DNA of 64,000 nucleotides, taken from positions 124,001 to 188,000 of the forward strand of contig SVMD01000003.1 in NCBI GenBank assembly GCA_015067615.1. The letters are read 5' to 3'. The notes under the pieces are model-generated. The model was not told the origin of the DNA. It ran no database searches and worked only from the letters and a program-made list of their open reading frames with translations. The stretch comes from Oscillospiraceae bacterium. GTDB taxonomy: Bacteria; Bacillota; Clostridia; Oscillospirales; Oscillospiraceae. Made by a program: the position numbers and the translations under genes. Positions 48,125 to 55,453 of the stretch are shown piece by piece (positions within the stretch are counted from its first letter, which is position 1; each line of letters begins with the position of its first letter).

Positions 48125-48596
48125 CATCATGTACCTCCTTTATGATCCGTTGTCTGGCCCGGTGGTAGGTGACCCGGGCCCAGCTTTCACTTTTTCCGTT
48201 GAGGGCGGCAATCTCCTTCAGCTTCAGATCGCCGTAGATATGGAGGATGAATACCTCCTTATAGGGCTCCTCCAGAGCAAGAACCGCTTTCTGGACCCGC
48301 CGGAGGGTCTCCTTCCGGATCACCGTCTCCTCCGGTGTGGGGCCCGGGTCCGCCAGCGCCAGATCCTCCCAGGCTGTGTCCGCATAGCGGCTGCGGCGGC
48401 TGCATTCTTTCAGCCAGGCGTTCTTGCCGATGCGGCACAGCCAGGTATACAGGCTGCTGCGGCCTTCGAATTTTGAAATGTGGGTAAAGGCCTGGCAGAA
48501 GGTCTCCTGCAGTAAGTCCTCTGCCTGGTGGGTGTTTCCCGTCAGCCGCAGAAGAAAGCGGTAGACAGGCTTTTCATATTGCTCATACAGATCCAA
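48108..48596 (-). CDS. ECF RNA polymerase sigma factor
   Basis: A 162-residue extracytoplasmic-function sigma factor. Region 2 spans residues about 1-70 (GNTHQAEDLLQETFCQAFTH, SLYTWLCRIGKNAWL) and region 4 about 100-155 (LALEEPYKEVFILHIYGDLK, KSESWARVTYHRARQRI). The start is probably TTG 48596, seven bases after a perfect AAAGGAGGTG site; the ATG at 48629 lies upstream of that site. It is likely self-activated and is held by the co-encoded anti-sigma factor. Confidence 0.9.
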   Translation of the reverse strand: MDLYEQYEKPVYRFLLRLTGNTHQAEDLLQETFCQAFTHISKFEGRSSLYTWLCRIGKNAWLKECSRRSRYADTAWEDLALADPGPTPEETVIRKETLRRVQKAVLALEEPYKEVFILHIYGDLKLKEIAALNGKSESWARVTYHRARQRIIKEVHDDETEL

Positions 48597-48674
48597 CCGG
48601 ACACCTCCTTTCCGGAAGCTGAGTACCATGGCCTTCGCTTCTGACCGTTAGATACTTTGGGCGAAAAAACGTTA

Positions 48675-48709
48675 CAAAAAAGACCCTGCCGGATTTCCGA
48701 CAGGGTCTT
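48675..48709 (-). terminator. Terminator of infC-rpmI-rplT operon
   Basis: Stem AAGACCCTG(T/C)CGG / CCGGCAGGGTCTT with a short loop, followed on the minus strand by TTTTTTGTAACG. Confidence 0.9.
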
Positions 48710-48727
48710 GACTTGTGCAATGTAAAA

Positions 48728-49081
48728 TTACAGAGCAGCCTTTGCCTTCTCGACGACAGCTGCGAAAGCTGCGGGCTCGTGGATAGCCATCTCGGACAGG
48801 CTCTTGCGGTTCATCTCGATGCCAGCCTTCTTGACGCCGTTCATGAACTTGGAGTAGTTCAGGCCGTAGGGCTTAACAGCGGCGGACAGACGGGAGATCC
48901 ACAGGCGGCGGTAATCACGCTTCTTCAGCTTACGGCCGGTGAAAGCGTAGTTGCCGGACTTCATGACCTGCTGCTTGGCCATCTTGAAGTGCTTGGACTT
49001 GGAACCCCAGTAGCCCTTAGCCAGCTTCAGGGTAGCGTTTCTTCTCTTGCGCGTCATCATTGCGCCTTTAACTCTTGCCAT
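48728..49081 (-). CDS. rplT: 50S ribosomal protein L20
   Basis: A 117-residue L20. It begins [19 protein letters not shown] and has the conserved [20 protein letters not shown] and [18 protein letters not shown]20 binds 23S rRNA early in assembly and in Bacillus also represses its own operon through the infC leader. Length is exact. RBS AGAAGGAGGATACTG. Third gene of infC-rpmI-rplT. Confidence 0.99.
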   Translation of the reverse strand: MARVKGAMMTRKRRNATLKLAKGYWGSKSKHFKMAKQQVMKSGNYAFTGRKLKKRDYRRLWISRLSAAVKPYGLNYSKFMNGVKKAGIEMNRKSLSEMAIHEPAAFAAVVEKAKAAL

Positions 49082-49105
49082 TTTTCAGTATCCTCCTTCT
49101 GCTTC

Positions 49106-49303
49106 TTACTTGTAAGGAATCATTTCCTTGATGGCGCTGACGTTGGTCTGGTCAGCATAAGCGGTAGCGCGCAGATGGCGGGTACGCTTGGTGGTCTTCT
49201 TGGTCAGGATGTGGCTCTTGTAAGCGTGAGCTCTCTTAACCTTACCGGTCTTGGTCAGGTTGAATCTCTTCTTTGCACCGCTGTGGGTCTTTACCTTGGG
49301 CAT
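49106..49303 (-). CDS. rpmI: 50S ribosomal protein L35
   Basis: A 65-residue, highly basic L35. The N-terminal [20 protein letters not shown] and [15 protein letters not shown] are diagnostic. Length is exact for the family. RBS GGAAGGAGAACCCAC. It lies between infC and rplT in the standard order. Confidence 0.99.
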   Translation of the reverse strand: MPKVKTHSGAKKRFNLTKTGKVKRAHAYKSHILTKKTTKRTRHLRATAYADQTNVSAIKEMIPYK

Positions 49304-49339
49304 AGTGGGTTCTCCTTCCGTATCTTTGGTATTAGGTAT

Positions 49340-49858
49340 TTATTTGCCGGTCTTGGGGGTCAGGAACATAGCCATGAAGCGGCCCTCAAGCTTGGGGTTC
49401 TTTTCCATGTTGGCGATCTCAGCACAGTCGTTTGCGAAATCCATGAGCAGCTTCTCACCCAAGTTGGTGTGAGCCATCTCACGGCCGCGGAAGCGGACAC
49501 TGACCTTGACACGGTTGCCGTCTGCCAGGAACTTCTGGGCAGCCTTGACCTTGGTGTTGAAGTCATTGGTGTCAATGCTGGGACTCATGCGGATCTCCTT
49601 GATTTCCACAACCCGCTGATTCTTCTTGGCATCCTTCTCCCGCTTCTTCTGGTCGTAGCAGAATTTGGAATAGTCCATGATCTTACAGACGGGAGGGACG
49701 GCGTTGGGAGAGATCTTGACCAGATCCATACCCTGCTCCTCAGCAAGCGCATTGGCCTGAGCTGCGGACATGATACCCAGCTGGGCACCGTCGGCACCGA
49801 TCAGACGAATCTCTTTGTCCCGGATCTCCTCATTGAGCTGATGATCTAACTTTGCGAT
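49340..49858 (-). CDS. infC: Translation initiation factor IF-3, likely AUC start
   Basis: A 172-residue IF-3 that binds the 30S subunit and checks start-codon selection. The N-domain (LNEEIRDKEIRLIGADGAQL), the lysine-rich linker and the C-domain (IDTNDFNTKVKAAQKFLADG) are standard. The best ribosome site, GGAGGTG, lies six bases before ATC at 49858 (ATC-GCA-AAG-TTA-GAT), giving the usual IF-3 length. The in-frame ATG at 49873 overlaps that ribosome site and would lack one of its own. Rare AUU/AUC/AUA starts are known in infC and allow IF-3 to regulate itself. Confidence 0.93.
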   Translation of the reverse strand: MAKLDHQLNEEIRDKEIRLIGADGAQLGIMSAAQANALAEEQGMDLVKISPNAVPPVCKIMDYSKFCYDQKKREKDAKKNQRVVEIKEIRMSPSIDTNDFNTKVKAAQKFLADGNRVKVSVRFRGREMAHTNLGEKLLMDFANDCAEIANMEKNPKLEGRFMAMFLTPKTGK

Positions 49859-49871
49859 GGTAAGCACCTCC

Positions 49872-50006
49872 ATAAACAACAAAAAAGCGGATGCCAAGCA
49901 TCCGCACATTCACACAGTCTGCCCCCGGTATTCCGGAGGAAAGTGGGAATATTAACCGTTTCACATAGCGCACACGGTGAGGCGGATGTTCAGCCTTCTT
50001 TATTAC
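49872..50006 (-). promoter_or_regulatory. infC leader with attenuator/anti-terminator pair
   Basis: The leader before infC has a terminator, GCGGATGC-TTG-GCATCCGC (49887-49905) followed by TTTTTTGTTGTTT, just upstream of the infC ribosome site. Further 5', CATCCGC (plus-strand 49982-49988) can pair with the GCGGATG half of the terminator and so prevent it. This is the layout expected of L20-type infC operon leaders. Confidence 0.8.
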
Positions 50007-50012
50007 CCGGGT

Positions 50013-50041
50013 ATTTTAGCATACCCTTCTGCAAAAGTCAA
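50013..50041 (-). promoter_or_regulatory. Promoter of infC-rpmI-rplT
   Basis: On the minus strand TTGACT (50036-50041), 17-base spacer, TAAAAT (50013-50018), preceded in the spacer by TATGC. Start would be near 50006. Confidence 0.9.
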
Positions 50042-50067
50042 GGACTTTTTTCAGGATTTTTGTAAGA

Positions 50068-50308
50068 TAAATCATCGTTTAGCTGAGCAACTTGGCTCTC
50101 CCTCTGGGAGAGCTGGCACCGCTTTAGCGGTGACTGAGAGGGCAACATGCGTTGCGACACCCCCTCCGAGCCGCCATGCGGCGGCCCACATCATTATTGT
50201 GTGATTGCCGCTGGCAATCTATATTATTAATCCGCTTTGCTACCCCCAAAGGTGGAGGCAAGGGCGCTCCCGCGCCGCAGCAACTATAGTAAGCTAAACG
50301 ATAATTTC
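50068..50308. repeat. Terminal-repeat element with rearranged hairpin core
   Basis: A 241-base element with ends TAAATCATCGTTTA and TAAACGATAATTTC. The left half has the CTTGGCTCTCCCTCTGGGAGAGC arm and ACTGAGAGGG. The right half is rearranged, with a copy of the GGCGCTCCCGCGCCGCAGCAAC stretch also seen in the elements at 51143 and 53049. Confidence 0.75.
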
Positions 50309-50359
50309 TCTTCCCCGGTGGAATATTTTATGTCCCATCCGGGGAAGATATTTCCATTG

Positions 50360-51082
50360 TCATCCCAGGATCGTCCCCGGCTCGCTGGTGAAGGCCGACA
50401 GAACCTCCACCTGCAGGCCCCGGTCCCTTGCCAGCTCCACGGACCGGTCATGGAGCACCTGGGCGCCGTTTTCAATGAGGGTGAGCATTTTCCCGTAGCT
50501 GATCCGGTCGAATTTTCTGGCATCGGCGTGGACCCGGGGGTCCCGGTCATAGATGCCGTCCACATCCGTAAAGATCTGGCATTTGTCCGCTCCCAGGCAG
50601 GCTGCCAGGGCCACGGCGGTGGTATCCGAGCCGCCCCGGCCCAGGGTGGTCACATCTCCCTCGTGGTCCACCCCCTGGAAGCCCGCCGCCACCACCACCT
50701 TCCCGGCTGCCAGTTCCCGGCGGATCCGATCTGTGTCAATGGTCCGGATCCGGGCGTTGCCGTGATTTCCGTCGGTATGGATCCCCGCCTGGGCACCGGT
50801 GAGGCTAATGGCCCCTACCCCCAGAGTTCCCAGAGCCATGGCCATCAAGGCAGCGGACATCTGCTCCCCGGCGGCAAGATAGGCATCCATCTCCCGCAGG
50901 CTCCCTCTGCGGTTCACCTCTCTGGCTTTCCGAATCATCTCATCGGTGGTATGCCCCTGGGCGGAGACCACCATCACCACCTGGATCCCCTGCCGGGCAA
51001 GCTCCGATGCCCGCCGGGCGGCATTCATCAGCTTCTCCGCATCAGCCAGGGAGGTTCCTCCGTATTTCTGCACATAAAGCAT
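50360..51082 (-). CDS. Aspartokinase catalytic domain without ACT domains
   Basis: A 240-residue amino-acid kinase matching only the catalytic half of aspartokinase (normally about 400 residues). Motifs are QKYGGTSLAD at the N-terminus, VVSAQGHTTDEMI, TLGRGGSDTTAVALAACLGA, FTDVDGIYDRDPRV and SAFTSEPGTI, after which a full protein would enter its ACT domains. It stops there. Aspartate 4-phosphate synthesis is therefore expected, but without the usual feedback site. ATG 51082 has GGAGG seven bases upstream. An ACT-domain gene of the UPF0735 family lies next in the same direction, separated by a repeat element. Confidence 0.88.
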   Translation of the reverse strand: MLYVQKYGGTSLADAEKLMNAARRASELARQGIQVVMVVSAQGHTTDEMIRKAREVNRRGSLREMDAYLAAGEQMSAALMAMALGTLGVGAISLTGAQAGIHTDGNHGNARIRTIDTDRIRRELAAGKVVVAAGFQGVDHEGDVTTLGRGGSDTTAVALAACLGADKCQIFTDVDGIYDRDPRVHADARKFDRISYGKMLTLIENGAQVLHDRSVELARDRGLQVEVLSAFTSEPGTILG

Positions 51083-51142
51083 AAACATCCCTCCGGCATA
51101 TCCTATGGCAGGGAATGCAGAAGGGTGACGAAGTTAGGAAGA

Positions 51143-51392
51143 TAAATTATCGTTTAGCACAGTATGGTTGCACTGGCGCGGGAGCGCCTATTATACCTTC
51201 CCCCGGGGGGAAGGTGGCCCGCCGTAAGGCGGGTCGGAAGAGGAACGGCGACATCTGAAGTGCGGAATATGCCTGGTCAAGATCCGAAAACGTTGGATTT
51301 ACGCCCGCATTCCTCTTCAGCCCCAGTGTGCGCACTGGGGCAGCTTCCCCCCGGGGGAAGCGTAAGCGGCTGCGCCGCTAAACGATAATTTA
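51143..51392. repeat. Terminal-repeat element, inverted twin of 53049-53297
   Basis: A 250-base element with ends TAAATTATCGTTTA and TAAACGATAATTTA. Nearly identical, in opposite orientation, to the element at 53049-53297: conceptual translations of matching frames differ at one of about 74 positions. The pair flanks the UPF0735 and ytvI genes. Confidence 0.9.
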
Positions 51393-51439
51393 CATTACCA
51401 AAAAAACCGCCGCCCGGCGGGCAGCGGCTTTGTATTCTG

Positions 51440-51880
51440 TTAGCCTGCCAAAACCTCGGCCTTGATGATGCCGTTGGCCTGGCGCAGCTGCCGCAGCAGC
51501 TCCTCCAGCTGGATGGTCAGATCCATGGTCTCGGCGGAGATGGTCACCACGGCGGTGCCGTTGGTGGGCACGATGGAGTTGATGGTGATGATGTTGGCCT
51601 TGCAGTCGGCAAACACATCCAGCACATTGGACAGAAGGCCCGGCTCGTCATGCAGCAGCAGCTGGAAGGTGATGATCCGGCCGGTCATCATATTCTGGAA
51701 GGGCAGCACCGCATCCCGATACTTATAGAAAGCACTGCGGCTGATATCGGTCATCTTGGTGGCTTCGTTGACGGTGGAAGCTTCACCGGTGGAGAGCAGG
51801 CGCTTTGCCTCGGCCACTTTCAGAAAAACCTCGGGCAGCGCGGAAGCCTCCACAATATAGTATTTAGGGGCAGTGGACAT
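51440..51880 (-). CDS. UPF0735 ACT-domain protein
   Basis: A 146-residue protein of the UPF0735 (PheB-like) family. An N-terminal part of about 65 residues has STVNEATKMTDISRSAFYKY, which looks like a helix-turn-helix. The ACT domain (about 72-140) follows with TFQLLLHDEPGLLSNVLDVF. ACT domains bind amino acids, so it is a likely amino-acid-responsive regulator in the aspartate or aromatic pathway. RBS GAGGAGGTCAACA. It lies upstream of the ACT-less aspartokinase on the same strand. Confidence 0.92.
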   Translation of the reverse strand: MSTAPKYYIVEASALPEVFLKVAEAKRLLSTGEASTVNEATKMTDISRSAFYKYRDAVLPFQNMMTGRIITFQLLLHDEPGLLSNVLDVFADCKANIITINSIVPTNGTAVVTISAETMDLTIQLEELLRQLRQANGIIKAEVLAG

Positions 51881-52007
51881 TGTTGACCTCCTCGGATTGA
51901 TGTGGGTTCGCCTTGGTCACCCTGATTACTATTGAACATTGTAGCATATATTTTAGAAAATGCAAGCGTGCAATCATGAATTGTTTATGAAGAAAGGACG
52001 TTTTTCC

Positions 52008-53051
52008 ATGTACCGCGGAATCAAGAAAGGCCTGACCATTGCCGGAATCACCCTGGGGATCTGGCTTTCCGTTCAATTTTTGCTGCCTCTTTGCCTTCCT
52101 TTTGCCCTGGGCGGGGCCCTGGCACTGGCTGCGGAACCCATGGTTTCCTTCCTGTGCGGCCGGGGAAAGCTGCGCCGGGGGGCCGGGGCCGCCATCGGCG
52201 TCACCGCCGCTTTCTGCCTTCTGATCCTGCTGTTTCTGCTGCTGATGGCCCTGATCCTCCGGGAAATCACCTTTCTCATGGGGGTGCTGCCCAATCTGGA
52301 AGAATCCGTGGATGGGGGACTCACCGCCCTGACCGGCTGGGCTATGAATCTGGCCGGACGGCTGCCGGGAGGGCTGGGCGACTGGGCCAGCCGCAGTGTA
52401 TCCGATTTCTTTTCCGGAGGCTCCCGACTGCTGGAGCAGGCTTTCCGGTTCGCCCTGGGCCTTACCGGCGGAATCCTGAGCCAGGTGCCCGATGGGGCCC
52501 TGATCTTCGGCACGGCGGTGATCTCCAGCTACATGATCTCCGTCCGGCTGCCCCGGATCCGCCGCTGGCTCCGGGAGAAGATTTCCGGAGAACGGATCCA
52601 AAAAATACTGGTGAGCCTCCGGCGGGTAAAATCCGCCCTTTTCGGCTGGCTGAAGGCCCAGATCAAGCTCATGGGGATCACCTGGCTGATCCTGACCATG
52701 GGACTGATCCTGCTTCGGATTCGCTATGCGCCCCTCTGGGCAGCGGCGGTGGCCCTGGTGGATGCCTTCCCCATTCTGGGCACCGGAACGGTGCTGCTGC
52801 CCTGGTCCCTGGTCTGTGCCCTCCAGGGGGACACGGCCCGGGCGGTGGGACTGCTGGGTGTCTACGGCATTATCTCCCTGACCCGGTCGGTGATGGAGCC
52901 GAAGCTGCTGGGGGACAATATGGGGCTGGACCCTCTGGTGACCCTGCTGGCGCTCTATGCGGGCTACCGGCTCTGGGGCTTCGGCGGTATGATCATCGCC
53001 CCGGTGCTGGCGGTAACCGCCGTGCAGCTGACCAAAGAGCCGAACCGGTAG
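52008..53051 (+). CDS. ytvI: YtvI-like sporulation membrane protein (AI-2E transporter family)
   Basis: A 347-residue polytopic protein of the AI-2E/YtvI family with about eight TM segments. The C-terminal half has ILGTGTVLLPWSLVCALQGD, SVMEPKLLGDNMGLDPLVTL and YAGYRLWGFGGMIIAPVLAV, the conserved family core. YtvI is made during sporulation in Bacillus; the transported substrate is unknown. ATG 52008 has an AGAAAGGACG site; an ATG at 51987 is also possible. Its TAG stop is part of the terminal repeat of the downstream element (53049-53062), so the element's insertion may have set the present C-terminus. Confidence 0.88.
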   Translation: MYRGIKKGLTIAGITLGIWLSVQFLLPLCLPFALGGALALAAEPMVSFLCGRGKLRRGAGAAIGVTAAFCLLILLFLLLMALILREITFLMGVLPNLEESVDGGLTALTGWAMNLAGRLPGGLGDWASRSVSDFFSGGSRLLEQAFRFALGLTGGILSQVPDGALIFGTAVISSYMISVRLPRIRRWLREKISGERIQKILVSLRRVKSALFGWLKAQIKLMGITWLILTMGLILLRIRYAPLWAAAVALVDAFPILGTGTVLLPWSLVCALQGDTARAVGLLGVYGIISLTRSVMEPKLLGDNMGLDPLVTLLALYAGYRLWGFGGMIIAPVLAVTAVQLTKEPNR

Positions 53052-53297
53052 ATTATCGTTTAGCGGCGCAGCCGCTTACGCTTCCCCCGGGGGGAAGCTG
53101 CCCCAGTGCGCACACTGGGGCTGAAGAGGAATGCGGGCGTAAATCCAACGTTTTTGGATCTTGACCAGGCATATTCCGCACTTCTGATGTCGCCGTTCCT
53201 CTTCCGACCCGCCTTACGGCGGGCCACCTTCCCCCCGGGGGAAGGTATAATAGGCGCTCCCGCGCCACAGCAACCAACTAAGATAAGCGCTAATTTA
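53049..53297. repeat. Terminal-repeat element, inverted twin of 51143-51392
   Basis: A 249-base element with ends TAGATTATCGTTTA and TAAGCGCTAATTTA. Arms carry CTTCCCCCGGGGGGAAG and GGAAGGTATAATAGGCGC. See the twin for the comparison. The left end supplies the ytvI stop codon. Confidence 0.9.
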
Positions 53298-53308
53298 TCG
53301 TTCTAAGA

Positions 53309-53320
53309 ATGGAAACGTTT
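53309..53320 (+). promoter_or_regulatory. cre/LacI-type core upstream of recJ
   Basis: ATGGAAACGTTT, identical to the cores at 16463 and 33343. It lies about 15 bases upstream of the recJ -35. Confidence 0.4.
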
Positions 53321-53335
53321 TTTGTCAACAAAGTA

Positions 53336-53364
53336 TTGTACACCGGGAAGTTTTTTGTTATAAT
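53336..53364 (+). promoter_or_regulatory. Promoter of recJ-rel operon
   Basis: TTGTAC (53336-53341), 17-base spacer, TATAAT (53359-53364), 36 bases before the recJ start. Confidence 0.8.
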
Positions 53365-53399
53365 AAAGAGAAAATGATTAAAATGGATGTGTATATGCT

Positions 53400-55448
53400 T
53401 TGAAATACGGAATCTGGAATGTAGCCGAACCGGAGATGGGCGCTGTGAATGCTCTGGTAAGTGCCGGCTACTCTCCGCTGACGAGTATGGTGCTCTCTTC
53501 CCGGGGCATCCGTGATCAGCTGGAGGCGAAAAATTACTTAGCCTGCGACGCGCCCATGCCCGACCCCTTTTTGATGACCGATATGGATCTGGCCGCCGGT
53601 CGGGTAGGCCTTGCCCTTGCACGGGGCGAAAAAATTGCCGTTTTCGGCGACTACGATGTGGACGGCATCACTGCCACCTGTCTGCTCACCAGCTTCCTGC
53701 GCAAGCATGGCGGCGATGTGGTCAGCTACATCCCCGGACGGCTGGAGGAAGGCTACGGCCTGAACCCCATCGCCATCCGGCAGCTCCACGGCGAGGGAGT
53801 CAAGCTCATCATCACCGTGGACTGCGGCATCACCGCAGTCAGCGAGGCGGAAATGTGCCGGGAGCTGGGTATCGATCTGGTGATCACCGACCACCATGAA
53901 TGCAAGGAGGTCCTCCCCTCCGCCATTGCCGTGGTGGACCCCCACCGGCCCGACGGCGGCTACCCCCACAAGAACCTCTCCGGCGTCGGCGTGGCCTTCA
54001 AGCTTGCCGCCGCCCTCTGCGGCAGCCAGGAGGAAGTGCTGGAGCAGTATGCCGATATGGTGTGTCTGGGCACCGTGGCAGACGTGATGCTGCTGCAGGG
54101 CGAGAACCGGGTCTTTGTTGCCCGGGGTCTGGAGCTTCTGAAGCACACCACCCGCCCCGGCATCGCCGCGCTGATGGCGGAAAGCGGCTGCGCGCCGGAA
54201 TCCGTCAGCGCCTCCTCCATCGGCTTCATGCTGGCTCCCCGGATCAACGCCGCCGGCCGCATGGGCCAGATCGATCTGGCCATCGAGCTGTTCCTGACCG
54301 AGGACCCCCACCGGGCAGCGGAGGTCGCCAGGGCCCTGTGCGATCTGAACCGGGCCCGCCAGGCGGTGGAATCGGAAATCTACGACCAGGCCATCGCCAT
54401 GCTCCCGGAGGGCCAGGCCCCGGAGGCCATCGTGCTGGCCGATGAAAGCTGGCACCAGGGCGTGGTTGGCATCGTCGCCAGCCGCATCGCCGAGGAATTC
54501 TGCTGTCCCACCTTCCTGATCTGCCTGGACGGCGACCACGGCAAGGCCAGTTCCCGGAGTCACGGCGGCTTCAACCTCTTCTCCTCCCTCACTGCCCTGT
54601 CCCCCCTGCTGGAAAGCTACGGCGGACATGAGCTGGCCGCGGGCTTTACCATCACCCGCAGCAATATCCCCGAATTCCGCCGGGAAATTTCCAAACTGGC
54701 CGCAGGCTTCTACTGCGACGATACCCCCAGAACCAGTCTGGATATCGACTGCGCCATCCAGCCGGAGATGCTGACCATCGGCGGCATTGAATCCCTGAAC
54801 ACCCTGGAGCCCTGCGGCAGCGGCTGCCCCAAGCCGGTGCTGATGATGCAGAATCTGACCATCGAGCGGATCAGCATCGTGGGCTCCGGACGGCATATGC
54901 GCCTGCGGCTGCGCCGGGGACGCTACGCCTTCAACGCTATCTACTTCTCCGCCAGCCCCGAAAGCGCCTCCATCGCCACCGGCGACCTGGTGGACATCGC
55001 CTTTGTGCCCCAGATCAACGAATTCCGGGGCGAGCGGAGCGTTCAGATGAACGTGCTGGACATCCGGCCCAGCTGCGCGGCCCAGGTCTGTCCGGAGCTG
55101 TGCCACTACCACGCACTGCTTCAGGGCCGTCTCACCGCCGAGGGAGCTTCTGCCCTGTATCCCAGCCGGAACACCCTGGCCACTGTCTGGCGTTACTTAG
55201 CCTCCGTTCCCGCCCCCCATATCCAGGAGGCACCCATCTGCCTGTGCCGGAAGATCGTCCGCTGGTCCGGCGCCCCCCTAAGCCTGGGGCAGCTGATGAC
55301 CTGCCTGGACATTTTCCGGGATGTGGAGCTTCTCACCATCCGCCGCCACCACAAGGACCTGATCCTGACCCTGACCCCCGGCACCGAAAAGGCCGATTTG
55401 AATCAGAGCGCTACGATGCAGCTTCTGCTGCGTGTGAAAGAGAGTTGA
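53400..55448 (+). CDS. recJ: Single-stranded-DNA-specific exonuclease RecJ
   Basis: A 682-residue RecJ, a 5'-3' ssDNA exonuclease in recombination and repair. DHH phosphoesterase motifs: FGDYDVDGITAT (residues about 82-93), VDCGIT, and VITDHHE (about 161-167). The DHHA1 part has RSHGGFNLFSSL and ESYGGHELAAGF; an OB-like C-terminal region follows. The start is TTG 53400, since the nearby ATGs are out of frame or followed by a stop. Its end lies five bases before the Rel start. Confidence 0.95.
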   Translation: MKYGIWNVAEPEMGAVNALVSAGYSPLTSMVLSSRGIRDQLEAKNYLACDAPMPDPFLMTDMDLAAGRVGLALARGEKIAVFGDYDVDGITATCLLTSFLRKHGGDVVSYIPGRLEEGYGLNPIAIRQLHGEGVKLIITVDCGITAVSEAEMCRELGIDLVITDHHECKEVLPSAIAVVDPHRPDGGYPHKNLSGVGVAFKLAAALCGSQEEVLEQYADMVCLGTVADVMLLQGENRVFVARGLELLKHTTRPGIAALMAESGCAPESVSASSIGFMLAPRINAAGRMGQIDLAIELFLTEDPHRAAEVARALCDLNRARQAVESEIYDQAIAMLPEGQAPEAIVLADESWHQGVVGIVASRIAEEFCCPTFLICLDGDHGKASSRSHGGFNLFSSLTALSPLLESYGGHELAAGFTITRSNIPEFRREISKLAAGFYCDDTPRTSLDIDCAIQPEMLTIGGIESLNTLEPCGSGCPKPVLMMQNLTIERISIVGSGRHMRLRLRRGRYAFNAIYFSASPESASIATGDLVDIAFVPQINEFRGERSVQMNVLDIRPSCAAQVCPELCHYHALLQGRLTAEGASALYPSRNTLATVWRYLASVPAPHIQEAPICLCRKIVRWSGAPLSLGQLMTCLDIFRDVELLTIRRHHKDLILTLTPGTEKADLNQSATMQLLLRVKES

Positions 55449-55453
55449 GCTAT

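Noticed and set aside
51164-51388. 74-codon frames in the twin elements (also 53053-53277)
   Set aside because: The similarity of the two peptides reflects repeat identity, not selection on protein; no ribosome site is present.
53538-55112. Long open frame (524 codons) antisense to recJ
   Set aside because: Same shadow effect; composition is Gly/His/Ala-rich and the sense frame is an intact RecJ.
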